The notes: generated by a model not told the origin, from the sequence alone. 48,946 nucleotides of DNA from an uncultured Sediminibacterium sp. (GCA_937911175.1 CALDSE010000023.1:1-48946), one strand, 5' to 3'; counted from the stretch's first letter, positions 25,382 to 34,685 are shown. Translations and numbers: made by a program.

Positions 25382-26062
25382 ATGCCGAATAAAATTATCA
25401 TAGCTATTGACGGTTATTCTTCTTGCGGAAAAAGCACTTTAGCCAAGTCCTTAGCCGCTAAGCTTGCCTATGTTTTTATTGATACAGGTGCTATGTACCG
25501 TGCGGTGGCGCTTTATTTTTTAAGAAATAATATTGATTTTGATAATGAAGCGCAAATTGTAAAAGCTTTAGAAGAGATAAAATTAAACTTTGTATATAAT
25601 GCATCAAGTTTAAAAAGCGATATGGTATTGAATGGAGAAAATGTAGAAGCGGAAATAAGAGAAATGCGTGTGAGTGAAAAAGTGAGTGAAGTGGCCACCA
25701 TTGGCCCTGTGAGAGACTTTGCAGTAGCACAACAACAAGCCATGGGTGAGTACAAAGGTATTGTAATGGATGGTAGAGATATAGGTACTGTTGTGTTTCC
25801 TACAGCCGAGCTTAAAATTTTTGTTACAGCCGACCCTGCCATTAGAGTAGAGAGAAGATTTTTAGAATTACAAATAACGAACCCCACTATTCGTAAAGAA
25901 GAAATAGAAGCGAACTTGCAACATAGAGATTTAATGGATACCACTAGAGAGCGCAGTCCTTTAAAACAAGCCGAAGATGCTATTGTTTTAGACAATACAA
26001 ATATGACAAGAGAGGAGCAATTTAATTTGGCACTTAGTTGGGCGCTTGCCAAAATTGGATAA
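25382..26062 (+). CDS. cmk: Cytidylate kinase
   Basis: Cmk phosphorylates CMP and dCMP to the diphosphates. The 226-residue protein starts MPNKIIIAIDGYSSCGKST with the P-loop GYSSCGKST, and has DTGAMYRAVALYFL, GPVRDFAVAQQQ and MDGRDIGTVVFPTAELK, all family hallmarks. An in-frame ATG at 25340 lies inside mrp and would add 14 unrelated residues, so it is not used. The last 29 nt overlap the end of the convergent ispH. Confidence 0.95.
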   Translation: MPNKIIIAIDGYSSCGKSTLAKSLAAKLAYVFIDTGAMYRAVALYFLRNNIDFDNEAQIVKALEEIKLNFVYNASSLKSDMVLNGENVEAEIREMRVSEKVSEVATIGPVRDFAVAQQQAMGEYKGIVMDGRDIGTVVFPTAELKIFVTADPAIRVERRFLELQITNPTIRKEEIEANLQHRDLMDTTRERSPLKQAEDAIVLDNTNMTREEQFNLALSWALAKIG

Positions 26063-27263
26063 CATCATCAAGGGCTGCTTCTACATTATAAAAACTGGCC
26101 ACTTTTCTTATAACCGATTCCACCACCGTATCTGGGCAGCTGGCACCACTGGTCATTAAAATAGAAACCGTTGCTTGAGCAGGTAAAAAGTTTTGAATAA
26201 TTTCTTCTGATTTATCCTTCCAATTGGTTTTAATAATTTCATTTTCGTTGATAATTTTATTGACATCATCAATAAAATAAGTAGGTAGTTTTTGCTCACA
26301 TAATTCTACTAAATGTGAACTGTTACTACTATTTTTTCCACCCATGACTATGGCTAAATCGGCAGGGGTATTTAATAATTCTAAAACTGCAGACTGGTTA
26401 TCATTGGTTGCATAGCAAAGTGTATCGCGGGTATCAGCAAAATGGGTACTTGCACTTTCTTTACCGAATTTTTCTACGATTATATTTTTTAAGTAATCAG
26501 AAATGGCTTGTGTATCTGTGGCAAGTTGAGTGGTTTGGTTAATCACACCCAATTTTTCAAAATGAATGCTTGGGTCAAACCCAGCCGAGTATCTATTTTT
26601 AAAATGCTTTTCAAAATCACTTATAGGTAATTCGCCCTTAATAATTTTACCTAATACAATGGCCTCCTCCATATCATTGACAATTAAAGTAGGCGCTTTA
26701 TGTGCAGCATGAGAAAAAGTAGCCCTGGTTTCTTCATGCTTAGGCTTGCCATGAATGATAATTGTAAAACCTTTTTTAGCAATTTGATCGCCGCGGTTCC
26801 ATACTTTTTCTACAAAAGGGCAGGTGGTATTATAGTTATGAATTTGAATACCTATTTTATGAATTCTTGCTTCTAATTCTAATGTAGTTCCAAAGGCAGG
26901 AATGATAACCACATCTTCTTTTGTTAAAGTATCGATAGCAATTAATTCATTACCATTGGTGTCATGTAAAAACTGAACTCCTTTTTTAGTTAAGTCGGCA
27001 TTTACTTGGGGGTTATGAATCATCTCGCTTAAAAGAAATATTCTTTTGCCTTCGTTCTCTTCTATGGTTTTGTAGGCAATCTCAATGGCATTTTCTACAC
27101 CGTAACAAAATCCAAAATGTCTTGCTAAGTAAATTTTAAGCGGCCCTAAATCAATCAAGGCGGGGCTAAAGTCTTTTTTTAATTTATCCTCTTCCTTGCG
27201 CTTATTTTTAATAGCACTAATGAGTGTACTACGATAACCGGCAGGAACTTCAAAATGCTTCAT
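26034..27263 (-). CDS. ispH: 4-hydroxy-3-methylbut-2-enyl diphosphate reductase
   Basis: IspH performs the last step of the non-mevalonate isoprenoid pathway with a [4Fe-4S] cluster. The three cluster cysteines are Cys53 (HFGFCYGVENA), Cys148 (NTTCPFVEKVW) and Cys283 (DTLCYATNDNQ), and MGGKNSSNSSHL is the substrate loop. At 409 residues it is the long form, near the cyanobacterial/plastid length rather than the 316 of E. coli. The final nine codons lie antisense to the last codons of cmk. Promoter box TACTTTTG is at 27290-27297. Confidence 0.95.
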   Translation of the reverse strand: MKHFEVPAGYRSTLISAIKNKRKEEDKLKKDFSPALIDLGPLKIYLARHFGFCYGVENAIEIAYKTIEENEGKRIFLLSEMIHNPQVNADLTKKGVQFLHDTNGNELIAIDTLTKEDVVIIPAFGTTLELEARIHKIGIQIHNYNTTCPFVEKVWNRGDQIAKKGFTIIIHGKPKHEETRATFSHAAHKAPTLIVNDMEEAIVLGKIIKGELPISDFEKHFKNRYSAGFDPSIHFEKLGVINQTTQLATDTQAISDYLKNIIVEKFGKESASTHFADTRDTLCYATNDNQSAVLELLNTPADLAIVMGGKNSSNSSHLVELCEQKLPTYFIDDVNKIINENEIIKTNWKDKSEEIIQNFLPAQATVSILMTSGASCPDTVVESVIRKVASFYNVEAALDDVIQFWQAPN

Positions 27264-27289
27264 GGGTAACTTTTATTGACTTATGGACA

Positions 27290-27297
27290 CAAAAGTA
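27290..27297 (-). promoter_or_regulatory. Promoter box of ispH
   Basis: TACTTTTG on the minus strand matches TAnnTTTG exactly and lies 26 nt from the ispH start codon. No good -33 element is visible. Confidence 0.45.
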
Positions 27298-27372
27298 CAT
27301 AGTTCGCATCTTTTTACCCATTTTTCCCTCAAACATTGCCTATAAATCTAGGCTTTACTAGTATAGGGTACT

Positions 27373-27380
27373 TATCTTTG
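27373..27380 (+). promoter_or_regulatory. Promoter box of the ABC-F gene
   Basis: TATCTTTG matches TAnnTTTG exactly and ends 4 nt before the ATG at 27385. If used, transcription would begin at or within a base or two of the start codon, giving a leaderless mRNA. Confidence 0.5.
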
Positions 27381-27384
27381 CGCC

Positions 27385-29304
27385 ATGAATTACGTTTCTG
27401 TAGAAGGATTGACTAAAAGTTATGGCATTAACCCTTTATTTAAGGGTATTAATTTCAATATCAATGAAGGCGATAGTATTGCATTAATTGCTAGAAATGG
27501 AGTGGGTAAGACCACTTTATTAAGAATATTGGCAGGCAAAGAAGTACCCGACGCCGGTACTGCCAAAATTCACAAGGATGTGCATTTGGTTTTATTTGAG
27601 CAAGAACCTCAGTTTATAGAATCGGGCAGTATTACCCAGAATTTATTTAATCAGGACCATCCCGTGATGAAGGCTATTAGTAAATATGAAATGGCCATGG
27701 AGTCGGAGGATGAAAATTTGATTACCGATGCCATTATGGAAATGGAGGAAAATAGCGCTTGGGATTTTGAGTCAAAAGTGAAAACCATTTTAACGCAGTT
27801 AAATATTAATCACTTAGAACAACCGGTTTCTAAATTAAGTGGGGGACAGCGTAAGCGTGTTTCATTAGCCAAAACTTTAATCCAAATTGGATTTGAGCCA
27901 AAGCATGTATTATTATTAATGGATGAGCCTACCAACCACTTGGACTTAAATATGATTGAGTGGTTAGAGAATTATTTATCTCAAGAAAAAGTGACTTTAT
28001 TATTGGTATCGCATGATCGCTACTTCTTAGAAGCGGTGACCGATCAAATTTGGGAACTAGAAAGAGAAAATTTATATTCTTATAAAGGCGACTATGAAAA
28101 TTATTTAGAAAAGAAAGCAGCCAGGATTGATTCTGAGTTAGCCAGTATTGATAAAGCCAAGAATACTTTTAGAAAAGAACTAGAATGGATGCGTAAGCAG
28201 CCCAAGGCGAGAACCACTAAAAGTAAAAGCCGTCAAGATAATTTTTATGAAGTAGAAGCCAGGGCCAAGCAAAAAATTGAAGAGACCAATTTGCAATTGG
28301 ATATGAAGATGACCAGATTAGGGGGTAAAATTATTGAAGCCAAGAAAGTATATAAGTCTTATGGCGATTTAGTTGTCTTAAATGGTTTTGATTATACATT
28401 TAGTAAAGGAGAGCGCATTGGGGTAGTGGGAAAAAATGGTGTGGGAAAATCTACCTTCTTACAAATACTACAAGGTATTACCCAGCCCGACAGTGGTAAA
28501 ATAAATGTGGGTGAAACCATTGTCTTTGGTCATTTCTCTCAAGAGGGGCTTGTGTATAAAAAAGATATGCGTGTTATTGAGTTTTTGAAAACCTTTGCCG
28601 AAAACTTTCCTTTAGCCAGCGGGGGTTCTTTAAGCGCAGCGCAATTTTTAGAATTGTTTTTATTTACACCCGATAAACAATACACTTATTTAAGTGCCTT
28701 AAGTGGGGGAGAGAAAAAACGATTACAATTACTGACTATATTATTTAAGAATCCGAATTTTCTAATATTGGATGAGCCTACCAACGACTTAGACCTACCT
28801 ACCTTGGCCGTCTTAGAGCAATTTTTAATTGATTTCGCAGGTTGTGTATTATTAGTATCTCACGATAGATATTTTATGGATAAGCTGGTGGACCACTTAT
28901 TTATATTTGAAGGGAATGGCGTTATTAGAGATTATCCGGGTAACTATACGCAGTTTAGAATTTTAGAAAAGACGAAGCAAAACTATGCAGCCCTTAGTTC
29001 TGATATTTCTAAGGCAAAAGATTTTTCAGTTCCTACAAAAGAAGAAACGACTACAGTACAAGCTCCTGCTGCTGTTAAAAAGTCTTCTGAGAAAATGAGC
29101 TTCAAAGAAAAAACTGAATTAGAAAATTTAAATAAGTTAATTCCAGAGATGGAAGTAAAGAAAAAAGGTTTAACTGAAAAGTTAAATGATAGCAGTTTGG
29201 CCTATGATAAAATCATTGAATTGAGCGAAACATTAGGCGCCTTGAATACTCAATTGGAAGAAGCTGAATTAAGATGGTTAGTCTTAAATGAGAAGAATTA
29301 TTAA
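27385..29304 (+). CDS. ABC-F family ATPase
   Basis: ABC-F proteins have two ATPase domains on one chain and no membrane domain; they act on the ribosome. This 639-residue protein has Walker A motifs RNGVGKTT (NBD1) and KNGVGKST (NBD2), signatures LSGGQRKR and LSGGEKKR, and Walker B LLLMDEPTNHLD and LILDEPTNDLD. The inter-domain linker is Lys/Arg-rich (ARTTKSKSRQ), and a coiled coil occupies the C-terminal about 90 residues, as in Uup-type proteins. A housekeeping translation role is more likely than antibiotic resistance. It has a terminator immediately downstream. Confidence 0.93.
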   Translation: MNYVSVEGLTKSYGINPLFKGINFNINEGDSIALIARNGVGKTTLLRILAGKEVPDAGTAKIHKDVHLVLFEQEPQFIESGSITQNLFNQDHPVMKAISKYEMAMESEDENLITDAIMEMEENSAWDFESKVKTILTQLNINHLEQPVSKLSGGQRKRVSLAKTLIQIGFEPKHVLLLMDEPTNHLDLNMIEWLENYLSQEKVTLLLVSHDRYFLEAVTDQIWELERENLYSYKGDYENYLEKKAARIDSELASIDKAKNTFRKELEWMRKQPKARTTKSKSRQDNFYEVEARAKQKIEETNLQLDMKMTRLGGKIIEAKKVYKSYGDLVVLNGFDYTFSKGERIGVVGKNGVGKSTFLQILQGITQPDSGKINVGETIVFGHFSQEGLVYKKDMRVIEFLKTFAENFPLASGGSLSAAQFLELFLFTPDKQYTYLSALSGGEKKRLQLLTILFKNPNFLILDEPTNDLDLPTLAVLEQFLIDFAGCVLLVSHDRYFMDKLVDHLFIFEGNGVIRDYPGNYTQFRILEKTKQNYAALSSDISKAKDFSVPTKEETTTVQAPAAVKKSSEKMSFKEKTELENLNKLIPEMEVKKKGLTEKLNDSSLAYDKIIELSETLGALNTQLEEAELRWLVLNEKNY

Positions 29305-29340
29305 AATAGTTTAATGAAAACAGTGTTTGAGTCTAGTACC

Positions 29341-29387
29341 TAGGCCTCATTTTTGAGTTTTACTTCAATTATGAGGCCTAAGTTTTT
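29341..29387 (+). terminator. Intrinsic terminator after the ABC-F gene
   Basis: The 10-bp arms taggcctcat and atgaggccta are exact complements around a 20-nt loop and are followed by a T run (29383-29387). It lies about 37 nt after the stop codon. Confidence 0.8.
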
Positions 29388-29419
29388 GGGCATAACTATT
29401 TTTTCATAATAATTTGGTA

Positions 29420-29458
29420 GAAGAATAAGGTCAGTAAATATTTTACTTACTATTCTTC
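29420..29458 (+). promoter_or_regulatory. Nested dyad upstream of the HTH gene
   Basis: Outer arms gaagaata (29420-29427) and tattcttc (29451-29458) enclose inner arms agtaaa (29433-29438) and tttact (29442-29447). The end is 18 nt before the ATG of the HTH protein. Two nested perfect repeats suggest an operator, perhaps for autoregulation, or an mRNA hairpin. Confidence 0.45.
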
Positions 29459-29475
29459 ATTAAACTAACATTATT

Positions 29476-29937
29476 ATGAAACCTATTGAACGCATTTCCG
29501 CCTACCTGAAATTTAAAAACATTAGCCCGCATTCTTTTGAACGCAAAGTGGGACTCTCTAACGGCTATTTTGCTAAGCAACTTCGTAACCTAGGGTCTAT
29601 TGGCTCCGACATTTTAATTAGAATTGATGAGCTCTACGCCGATTTAGATATACTTTGGGTACTTACAGGCCAAAGACAAATGATCAACGGCTCCAATGAC
29701 CCAGGTGCTGAATTTGGCAGTATGAAGTTGGATGAATTCATATCTAAGTATGAAACTGAGAATAGAAAGATTAAAGTATTGGAATCGGATGTAGAAAAAT
29801 TACAAGTAGTGCTGAATGATAAAGACAAAATTATATCTCTATATGAAGTCATTGCTAGTAATAAAATAAATTCGGCACCTCCTGAAAATAATTATCAAGT
29901 GATGCCGAATTTTAATCAAGTAATGCCGAATCAATAA
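29476..29937 (+). CDS. Small helix-turn-helix protein with coiled coil
   Basis: This 153-residue protein has an N-terminal region (about 1-65) that resembles the phage-repressor-like HTH proteins of Bacteroidota: FERKVGLSNGYFAKQLRNLG followed by ILIRIDELYADLDILWVLTGQRQM. The WVLTGxxxM motif is typical of that group. A charged coiled coil runs from about 80 to 125, and the tail holds a short repeat, QVMPNFNQVMPNQ. It is probably a DNA-binding regulator; its target is unknown, but the dyad in its own leader is a candidate. It ends 6 nt from the stop of convergent gcvP. Confidence 0.75.
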   Translation: MKPIERISAYLKFKNISPHSFERKVGLSNGYFAKQLRNLGSIGSDILIRIDELYADLDILWVLTGQRQMINGSNDPGAEFGSMKLDEFISKYETENRKIKVLESDVEKLQVVLNDKDKIISLYEVIASNKINSAPPENNYQVMPNFNQVMPNQ

Positions 29938-29943
29938 TATTAA

Positions 29944-32808
29944 TTAAGCATAAGAAGCGACTGGCTCGCAAGTACAAACCAGATTTCTATCGCCATGCGT
30001 ATTGTTGACTCTTGCCACTGTAGGCCAGAATTTATTTTGTTGTACATAATATAATGGGAAGGCTGCTTCTTGTCTTGTATAAGCATGCTTCCATTCATCT
30101 GCACAAATTACTTTCTGCGTATGGGGTGCATTTTTTAAAGGGTTATCTAATTTATCAGATAGCCCTTTTTCAATAGCCATAATCTCATCATGTATAGAAA
30201 TTAAGGCGTCGCAGAAACGATCCAATTCTGGTTTGTCCTCGCTTTCAGTAGGTTCAATCATAATGGTGCCTGCTACTGGGAAGCTCATGGTAGGTGCGTG
30301 GAATCCGTAATCAATTAAACGCTTCGCTACATCTTCTGCTTCAATACCCGCAGTTGCTTTAAAAGGTCTTAGGTCAATGATAAACTCGTGTGCGCAAGTG
30401 CCATTTTTTCCAGCATATAAAATAGTATATTTTTTCTCTAAACGCGATTTCATATAATTCGCATTTAAAATAGCATAGGCAGTAGCTAATTGTAAACCCG
30501 TGGCACCTAACATTTTAATATAGGCATAGCTAATTAATAAAATACTAGCCGATCCCATTGGGGCTGCACTCACTGCGCCAATCTTATTTTTATTATAGAT
30601 ATGTCCTGGTAAGAAGGGTGCTAATTTATCATTCACACAAATAGGGCCCATGCCTGGTCCGCCACCACCATGTGGTATAGCGAATGTTTTGTGTAAGTTA
30701 AGGTGACAAACATCGGCACCAATAGCGCCTGGGCTAGTTAAACCCACTTGTGCATTCATATTCGCACCATCCATATATACTAGACCACCCAATGTATGAA
30801 TGCTATCACAAATATCAATAATAGTTTCTTCAAACACACCATGGGTAGAAGGATAAGTAATCATGAGTCCGCCTAGGTTGTCCTTATGTAAGTTTGCTTT
30901 TTCTTTTAAATCATTTACATCAATATCACCTGCTGCATCACAAGCCACTACAATCACTTTAAAACCAGCCATGACTGCACTAGCAGGGTTGGTGCCATGC
31001 GCACTAATAGGAATTAGTACAATATTTCTATGGGCTTGCTTATGATGTTCGTGGTAGGCGCGAATAGTTAATAAACCCGCGTATTCGCCTTGTGCGCCAC
31101 TATTAGGTTGTAAACTACAAGCAGTAAATCCTGTGCTTTCACATAAGTAGGCACTTAATTCTGTAGCCATTTCTTGATAGCCTAAAGTTTGACTACTAGG
31201 TGCAAAAGGGTGCATACTACTAAATGCAGGCCAGCTTACTGGAATCATTTCAGTTGCTGCATTTAATTTCATCGTACAACTTCCTAGGCTAATCATACTT
31301 GTATTTAAAGACAAGTCTTTATTTTCCAATTGTTTGATATAGCGCATCATTTGTGTTTCGCTATGATGTGTATTAAATACCGGATGTTCTAAGTAAGAAG
31401 AAGTTCGCACTAGAGAGGCTGGTATAGAAGCGGTGCTTGCTACCTTGCCACTTGCTTTTTTACCTGTTATTTTTTCAAATAAGGCAACCACTCTGGCAAT
31501 TTCATTTTCTGAAATGGTTTCATCTATTGTTATAGAAATGGTATTATCGTTTTTACCATCATTGAAATAACGGAAATTAATATCAGCAGCTAAAGCTTCT
31601 TTTTGTAAAGCAGCTATATCAAATCCAGTTAAATGTAATGTATCAAAATAAAATTTATTGGCTTGTGTGATGCCTAAGCTAGTTAATCGAGCTTCTAAAT
31701 TTTGAGCTAAGCCATGAATTTTTTGCGCAATTTTTTTCAAACCTACTGGCCCATGATATACAGTATACATTACTGCCATATTTGCTAGTAAGGCTTGTGC
31801 AGTACAAATATTGGAAGTAGCTTTTTCTCTTTTAATATGTTGCTCTCTTGTTTGTAATGCCATTCTTAAAGCTCTACCACCTTGGGCATCGATACTTACG
31901 CCAATTAATCTTCCTGGCATACCTCTTTTAAATTCATCCTTAGTAGCAAAGTAAGCAGCATGTGGTCCACCAAATCCCATGGGTACACCAAAGCGTTGAG
32001 TATTACCCACCGCTACATCTGCATTTAATTCACCTGGACTTTTTAATAAAGTAAGCGACATGATATCGGCTACTAATATAACCAAGCCACCTGCTTGATG
32101 CACTTGATCAATAAAATTGGTGTAGTCTTCAATGCTTCCTGTATTGTTTGGATATTGTAAGATGGCGCCGAAATAAGTATTATCAATTTTTGTGCTTTGA
32201 TAACTGCCTTCTTCAATTTGAATATGAATAGGAGCAGCTCTTGTAACTAGTACACCCTTGGTTTGAGGGAAAATAGCACTGTCTACAAAAAATTTAGGCT
32301 GTGTGACGGAATCTGTTTTGTTCACATGATTAAAAATCATGGCCATGGCTTCTGCCGCTGCAGTGGCTTCGTCTAATAAAGAGGCGTTGGCAATAGGAAG
32401 TCCGGTTAAATCACAAACCATGGTTTGAAAATTCAATAAACTTTCTAAACGGCCTTGTGCAATTTCTGCTTGGTAAGGAGTATACTGCGTATACCAACCT
32501 GGGTTTTCAAAAATATTTCGAAGTATCACGCTAGGTGTGATAGTGCCATAATAACCTTGTCCAATAAAATTGGTAGCTACAATATTTTTCTCTCCTATTT
32601 TTTTTAAGGACTGCAACATTTCAAATTCAGAAAGTCCTTCTGGAATTTGCATTGGTTTTTTAGAACGTATAATAGTAGGAATTGTTTTTTCAATAAGTTC
32701 GTCCACCGATTTTATGCCAATAGCGGCTAACATTTTTTCAGTGTCTTGGGCGCTGGGGCCAATATGTCTTTTGATAAATTCTGCTCCGTTTGTATTGAGT
32801 TGCAACAT
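29944..32808 (-). CDS. gcvP: Glycine dehydrogenase (decarboxylating), P-protein
   Basis: The P-protein decarboxylates glycine with pyridoxal phosphate and hands the aminomethyl group to the lipoyl H-protein. At 954 residues this is the one-chain form that joins the P1 and P2 halves. The PLP lysine is in LNLHKTFAIPHGGGGPG near residue 704, and the N-terminal FIKRHIGPS and FIGQGYYGT are characteristic. The H- and T-protein genes are not in the window. A promoter box TATCTTTG lies 26 nt upstream. Confidence 0.97.
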   Translation of the reverse strand: MLQLNTNGAEFIKRHIGPSAQDTEKMLAAIGIKSVDELIEKTIPTIIRSKKPMQIPEGLSEFEMLQSLKKIGEKNIVATNFIGQGYYGTITPSVILRNIFENPGWYTQYTPYQAEIAQGRLESLLNFQTMVCDLTGLPIANASLLDEATAAAEAMAMIFNHVNKTDSVTQPKFFVDSAIFPQTKGVLVTRAAPIHIQIEEGSYQSTKIDNTYFGAILQYPNNTGSIEDYTNFIDQVHQAGGLVILVADIMSLTLLKSPGELNADVAVGNTQRFGVPMGFGGPHAAYFATKDEFKRGMPGRLIGVSIDAQGGRALRMALQTREQHIKREKATSNICTAQALLANMAVMYTVYHGPVGLKKIAQKIHGLAQNLEARLTSLGITQANKFYFDTLHLTGFDIAALQKEALAADINFRYFNDGKNDNTISITIDETISENEIARVVALFEKITGKKASGKVASTASIPASLVRTSSYLEHPVFNTHHSETQMMRYIKQLENKDLSLNTSMISLGSCTMKLNAATEMIPVSWPAFSSMHPFAPSSQTLGYQEMATELSAYLCESTGFTACSLQPNSGAQGEYAGLLTIRAYHEHHKQAHRNIVLIPISAHGTNPASAVMAGFKVIVVACDAAGDIDVNDLKEKANLHKDNLGGLMITYPSTHGVFEETIIDICDSIHTLGGLVYMDGANMNAQVGLTSPGAIGADVCHLNLHKTFAIPHGGGGPGMGPICVNDKLAPFLPGHIYNKNKIGAVSAAPMGSASILLISYAYIKMLGATGLQLATAYAILNANYMKSRLEKKYTILYAGKNGTCAHEFIIDLRPFKATAGIEAEDVAKRLIDYGFHAPTMSFPVAGTIMIEPTESEDKPELDRFCDALISIHDEIMAIEKGLSDKLDNPLKNAPHTQKVICADEWKHAYTRQEAAFPLYYVQQNKFWPTVARVNNTHGDRNLVCTCEPVASYA

Positions 32809-32834
32809 AAATAGGGTGGTTTAAAAATGGGATA

Positions 32835-32842
32835 CAAAGATA
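32835..32842 (-). promoter_or_regulatory. Promoter box of gcvP
   Basis: TATCTTTG on the minus strand matches TAnnTTTG exactly and lies 26 nt from the gcvP start codon. No -33 TTG is found at the usual spacing. I see no glycine riboswitch in the short intergenic region. Confidence 0.45.
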
Positions 32843-32891
32843 CAAAAAATATCACCCCCTTTAAGAAGCCAATTGCGTCTGTGGGGAAAGC

Positions 32892-32922
32892 TTGTGGATG
32901 ATTGCTAAATAGTTTATATTTG
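32892..32922 (+). promoter_or_regulatory. Promoter of the YkgJ-like gene
   Basis: TTG (32892-32894), 20 nt, TATATTTG (32915-32922) matches the Bacteroidota consensus in both elements and spacing. The box ends 9 nt before the ATG, so the leader would be about 5 nt. Confidence 0.65.
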
Positions 32923-32931
32923 ATTTATATT

Positions 32932-33414
32932 ATGAGCCTATCTATTGAACAATTATACGAACAGCCCGCTCCTGAAACACTTAAGAAATTCCAAAATTTT
33001 TTAAAAAGGGTAGATAAACGCAAAATACTTAAACAATTGCCCGACTTGCATGAAGCCGCCTTTGAAAAAGTAAACTGCTTGGATTGTGCTCGTTGCTGCA
33101 AGAATTACTCCCCTAGGTTTAAAATGCCCGATATTAAAAGAGTTAGTAAGTACTTAAGAATAAAAGAAACGGTATTTATTGATACTTATTTAGCCATGGA
33201 TCAGGAAGGAGATTATGTGGCCAATACCAAGCCATGCCCTTTTTTAGGTAAGGATAATGCTTGTAGTATTTATGAGCACCGCCCTTCAGACTGTCAACGA
33301 TTCCCTTACACCGATGAAGATGTATTTTTTAAGCGTCCAGTCATTACCATGAAAAATGCTGAATTCTGTCCTATTGTGCATGATGTTATGCACGGACTTT
33401 TAACGGCACCTTAA
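32932..33414 (+). CDS. YkgJ-family cysteine cluster protein
   Basis: This 160-residue protein carries the cysteine pattern of the YkgJ family (putative zinc- or iron-chelating): CLDCARCCKNYS (Cys49, 52, 55, 56) and then CPFLGKDNACSIYEHRPSDCQRFPY (stated as CPFLGKDNAC, YEHRPSDC, RFPY) and a last Cys in AEFCPIV. Such proteins bind a metal or Fe-S cluster; some are thought to act with flagellar or maturation enzymes, but the function here is unknown. The ATG is chosen over an upstream TTG because the promoter box lies between. Its stop overlaps the stop of convergent MFS gene by 4 nt. Confidence 0.88.
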   Translation: MSLSIEQLYEQPAPETLKKFQNFLKRVDKRKILKQLPDLHEAAFEKVNCLDCARCCKNYSPRFKMPDIKRVSKYLRIKETVFIDTYLAMDQEGDYVANTKPCPFLGKDNACSIYEHRPSDCQRFPYTDEDVFFKRPVITMKNAEFCPIVHDVMHGLLTAP

Positions 33415-34685
33415 TATTCCATTTTTCTTAAAGTAGGTGCCTTGAACCAAGTGGTAACTACCACTAGTATAGTCATGGTTCCACCAAATACAACAGAAGG
33501 TATAACGCCTAATAATTTAGCGGCCACACCGCTTTCAAATTGTCCAAATTCGTTACTACTATTAATGAACATGGAGTTCACGCTCATTACCCTGCCGCGC
33601 ATGTGATCGGGTGTTTTTAATTGTACAATAGTGCCTCTTACTATCATGCTGAAGCCATCTAAAATGCCACTTAATAATAATGCTGCAAAAGACAACCAGA
33701 ATAATTTAGAGAGTGCAAATACAATTATGCAAAGGCCGAATCCGCCCACGGCAATTAATAATTTTTTTCCTTGGCCTGCAGTAACAGGAAATAGGGTTAT
33801 AATAAATATAATTAAAATAGCGCCTATATCAGAGGCCGCATTCAACCAACCAAATCCAATGGGGCCTACTTTTAAAATATCTACAGCATACACAGGTATC
33901 ATGGCCACAGCGCCTCCAAATAAAACGGCAAATAAATCTAAAGAAAGAGCGCCTAATAATTCTTTGGTATTATATACATAACGCAAACCTTCTTTTACAC
34001 TTTCTAATGTATTTTGATTGACTACTAAATCGGCGTGCGGTGGCTTGGCCGATATTTTTGCAATAAAAAAATAACCAATAGTCACTAAGCTTACCACTGT
34101 AATTAAAGCACCCGTATGTCCAAAGCCTGCAATAATAAATCCAACAATAGCATGTCCTAAAATGGAAGCGGTTAGCCAAATGCCCTGGCTCCAAGTGGTG
34201 GCGTTTTGTAATAAATCCTTAGGAATAATACCCCCTACAATGGTACCAAAGCTAGGCCCGGTAAAGGATCTGATAATACCTGTACAAAAAACAACGAAGT
34301 AAATACAAATAGCAATAATAAGTGTACGGTTTGCAGCAAATGCATTGGTGTTATCGGCTTTGTCATTATAAATAGATAAACCCAATAAAATGATGGCACA
34401 TATCCAATATAAAATTACACCTCTTAAAAGTAATTTTCTTTTTTCACTAATATCTATGACATGACCTGCATACAAGGCTAAGGATACAGCAGGAATCACT
34501 TCTGCAAGACCAATAAGGCCAATAGCAAATGGTTCGTTGGTTAGTTCGTAAATCCACCAGCCCACCAAGGTGCCCATCATTCTAAGACCCATAATAAATA
34601 AAAAACGACCTAACATTAGATTTCTAAATTCCACCACTTTTAAGGAGGCGAAGGGGCTTATCTTAGGTGAACTACTTATTTCCAT
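33411..34685 (-). CDS. MFS transporter, EntS-like
   Basis: This 424-residue inner-membrane protein has about 11-12 hydrophobic segments and the MFS fold of the DHA3/EntS type. The loop VIDISEKRKLLLRGV after TM2 and DHMRGRVMSVNSMFINSSNEFGQFESG in the second half fit that group, which exports siderophores and drugs. The substrate is not predictable. It is 9 nt downstream of the deoxynucleoside kinase gene. Its promoter box may be TAACTTCG at 34690-34697, which has one mismatch. Confidence 0.85.
   Translation of the reverse strand: MEISSSPKISPFASLKVVEFRNLMLGRFLFIMGLRMMGTLVGWWIYELTNEPFAIGLIGLAEVIPAVSLALYAGHVIDISEKRKLLLRGVILYWICAIILLGLSIYNDKADNTNAFAANRTLIIAICIYFVVFCTGIIRSFTGPSFGTIVGGIIPKDLLQNATTWSQGIWLTASILGHAIVGFIIAGFGHTGALITVVSLVTIGYFFIAKISAKPPHADLVVNQNTLESVKEGLRYVYNTKELLGALSLDLFAVLFGGAVAMIPVYAVDILKVGPIGFGWLNAASDIGAILIIFIITLFPVTAGQGKKLLIAVGGFGLCIIVFALSKLFWLSFAALLLSGILDGFSMIVRGTIVQLKTPDHMRGRVMSVNSMFINSSNEFGQFESGVAAKLLGVIPSVVFGGTMTILVVVTTWFKAPTLRKMEY

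Noticed and set aside
32809..32900. A glycine riboswitch upstream of gcvP
   Set aside because: The intergenic space is under 125 nt and shows no paired aptamer structure.
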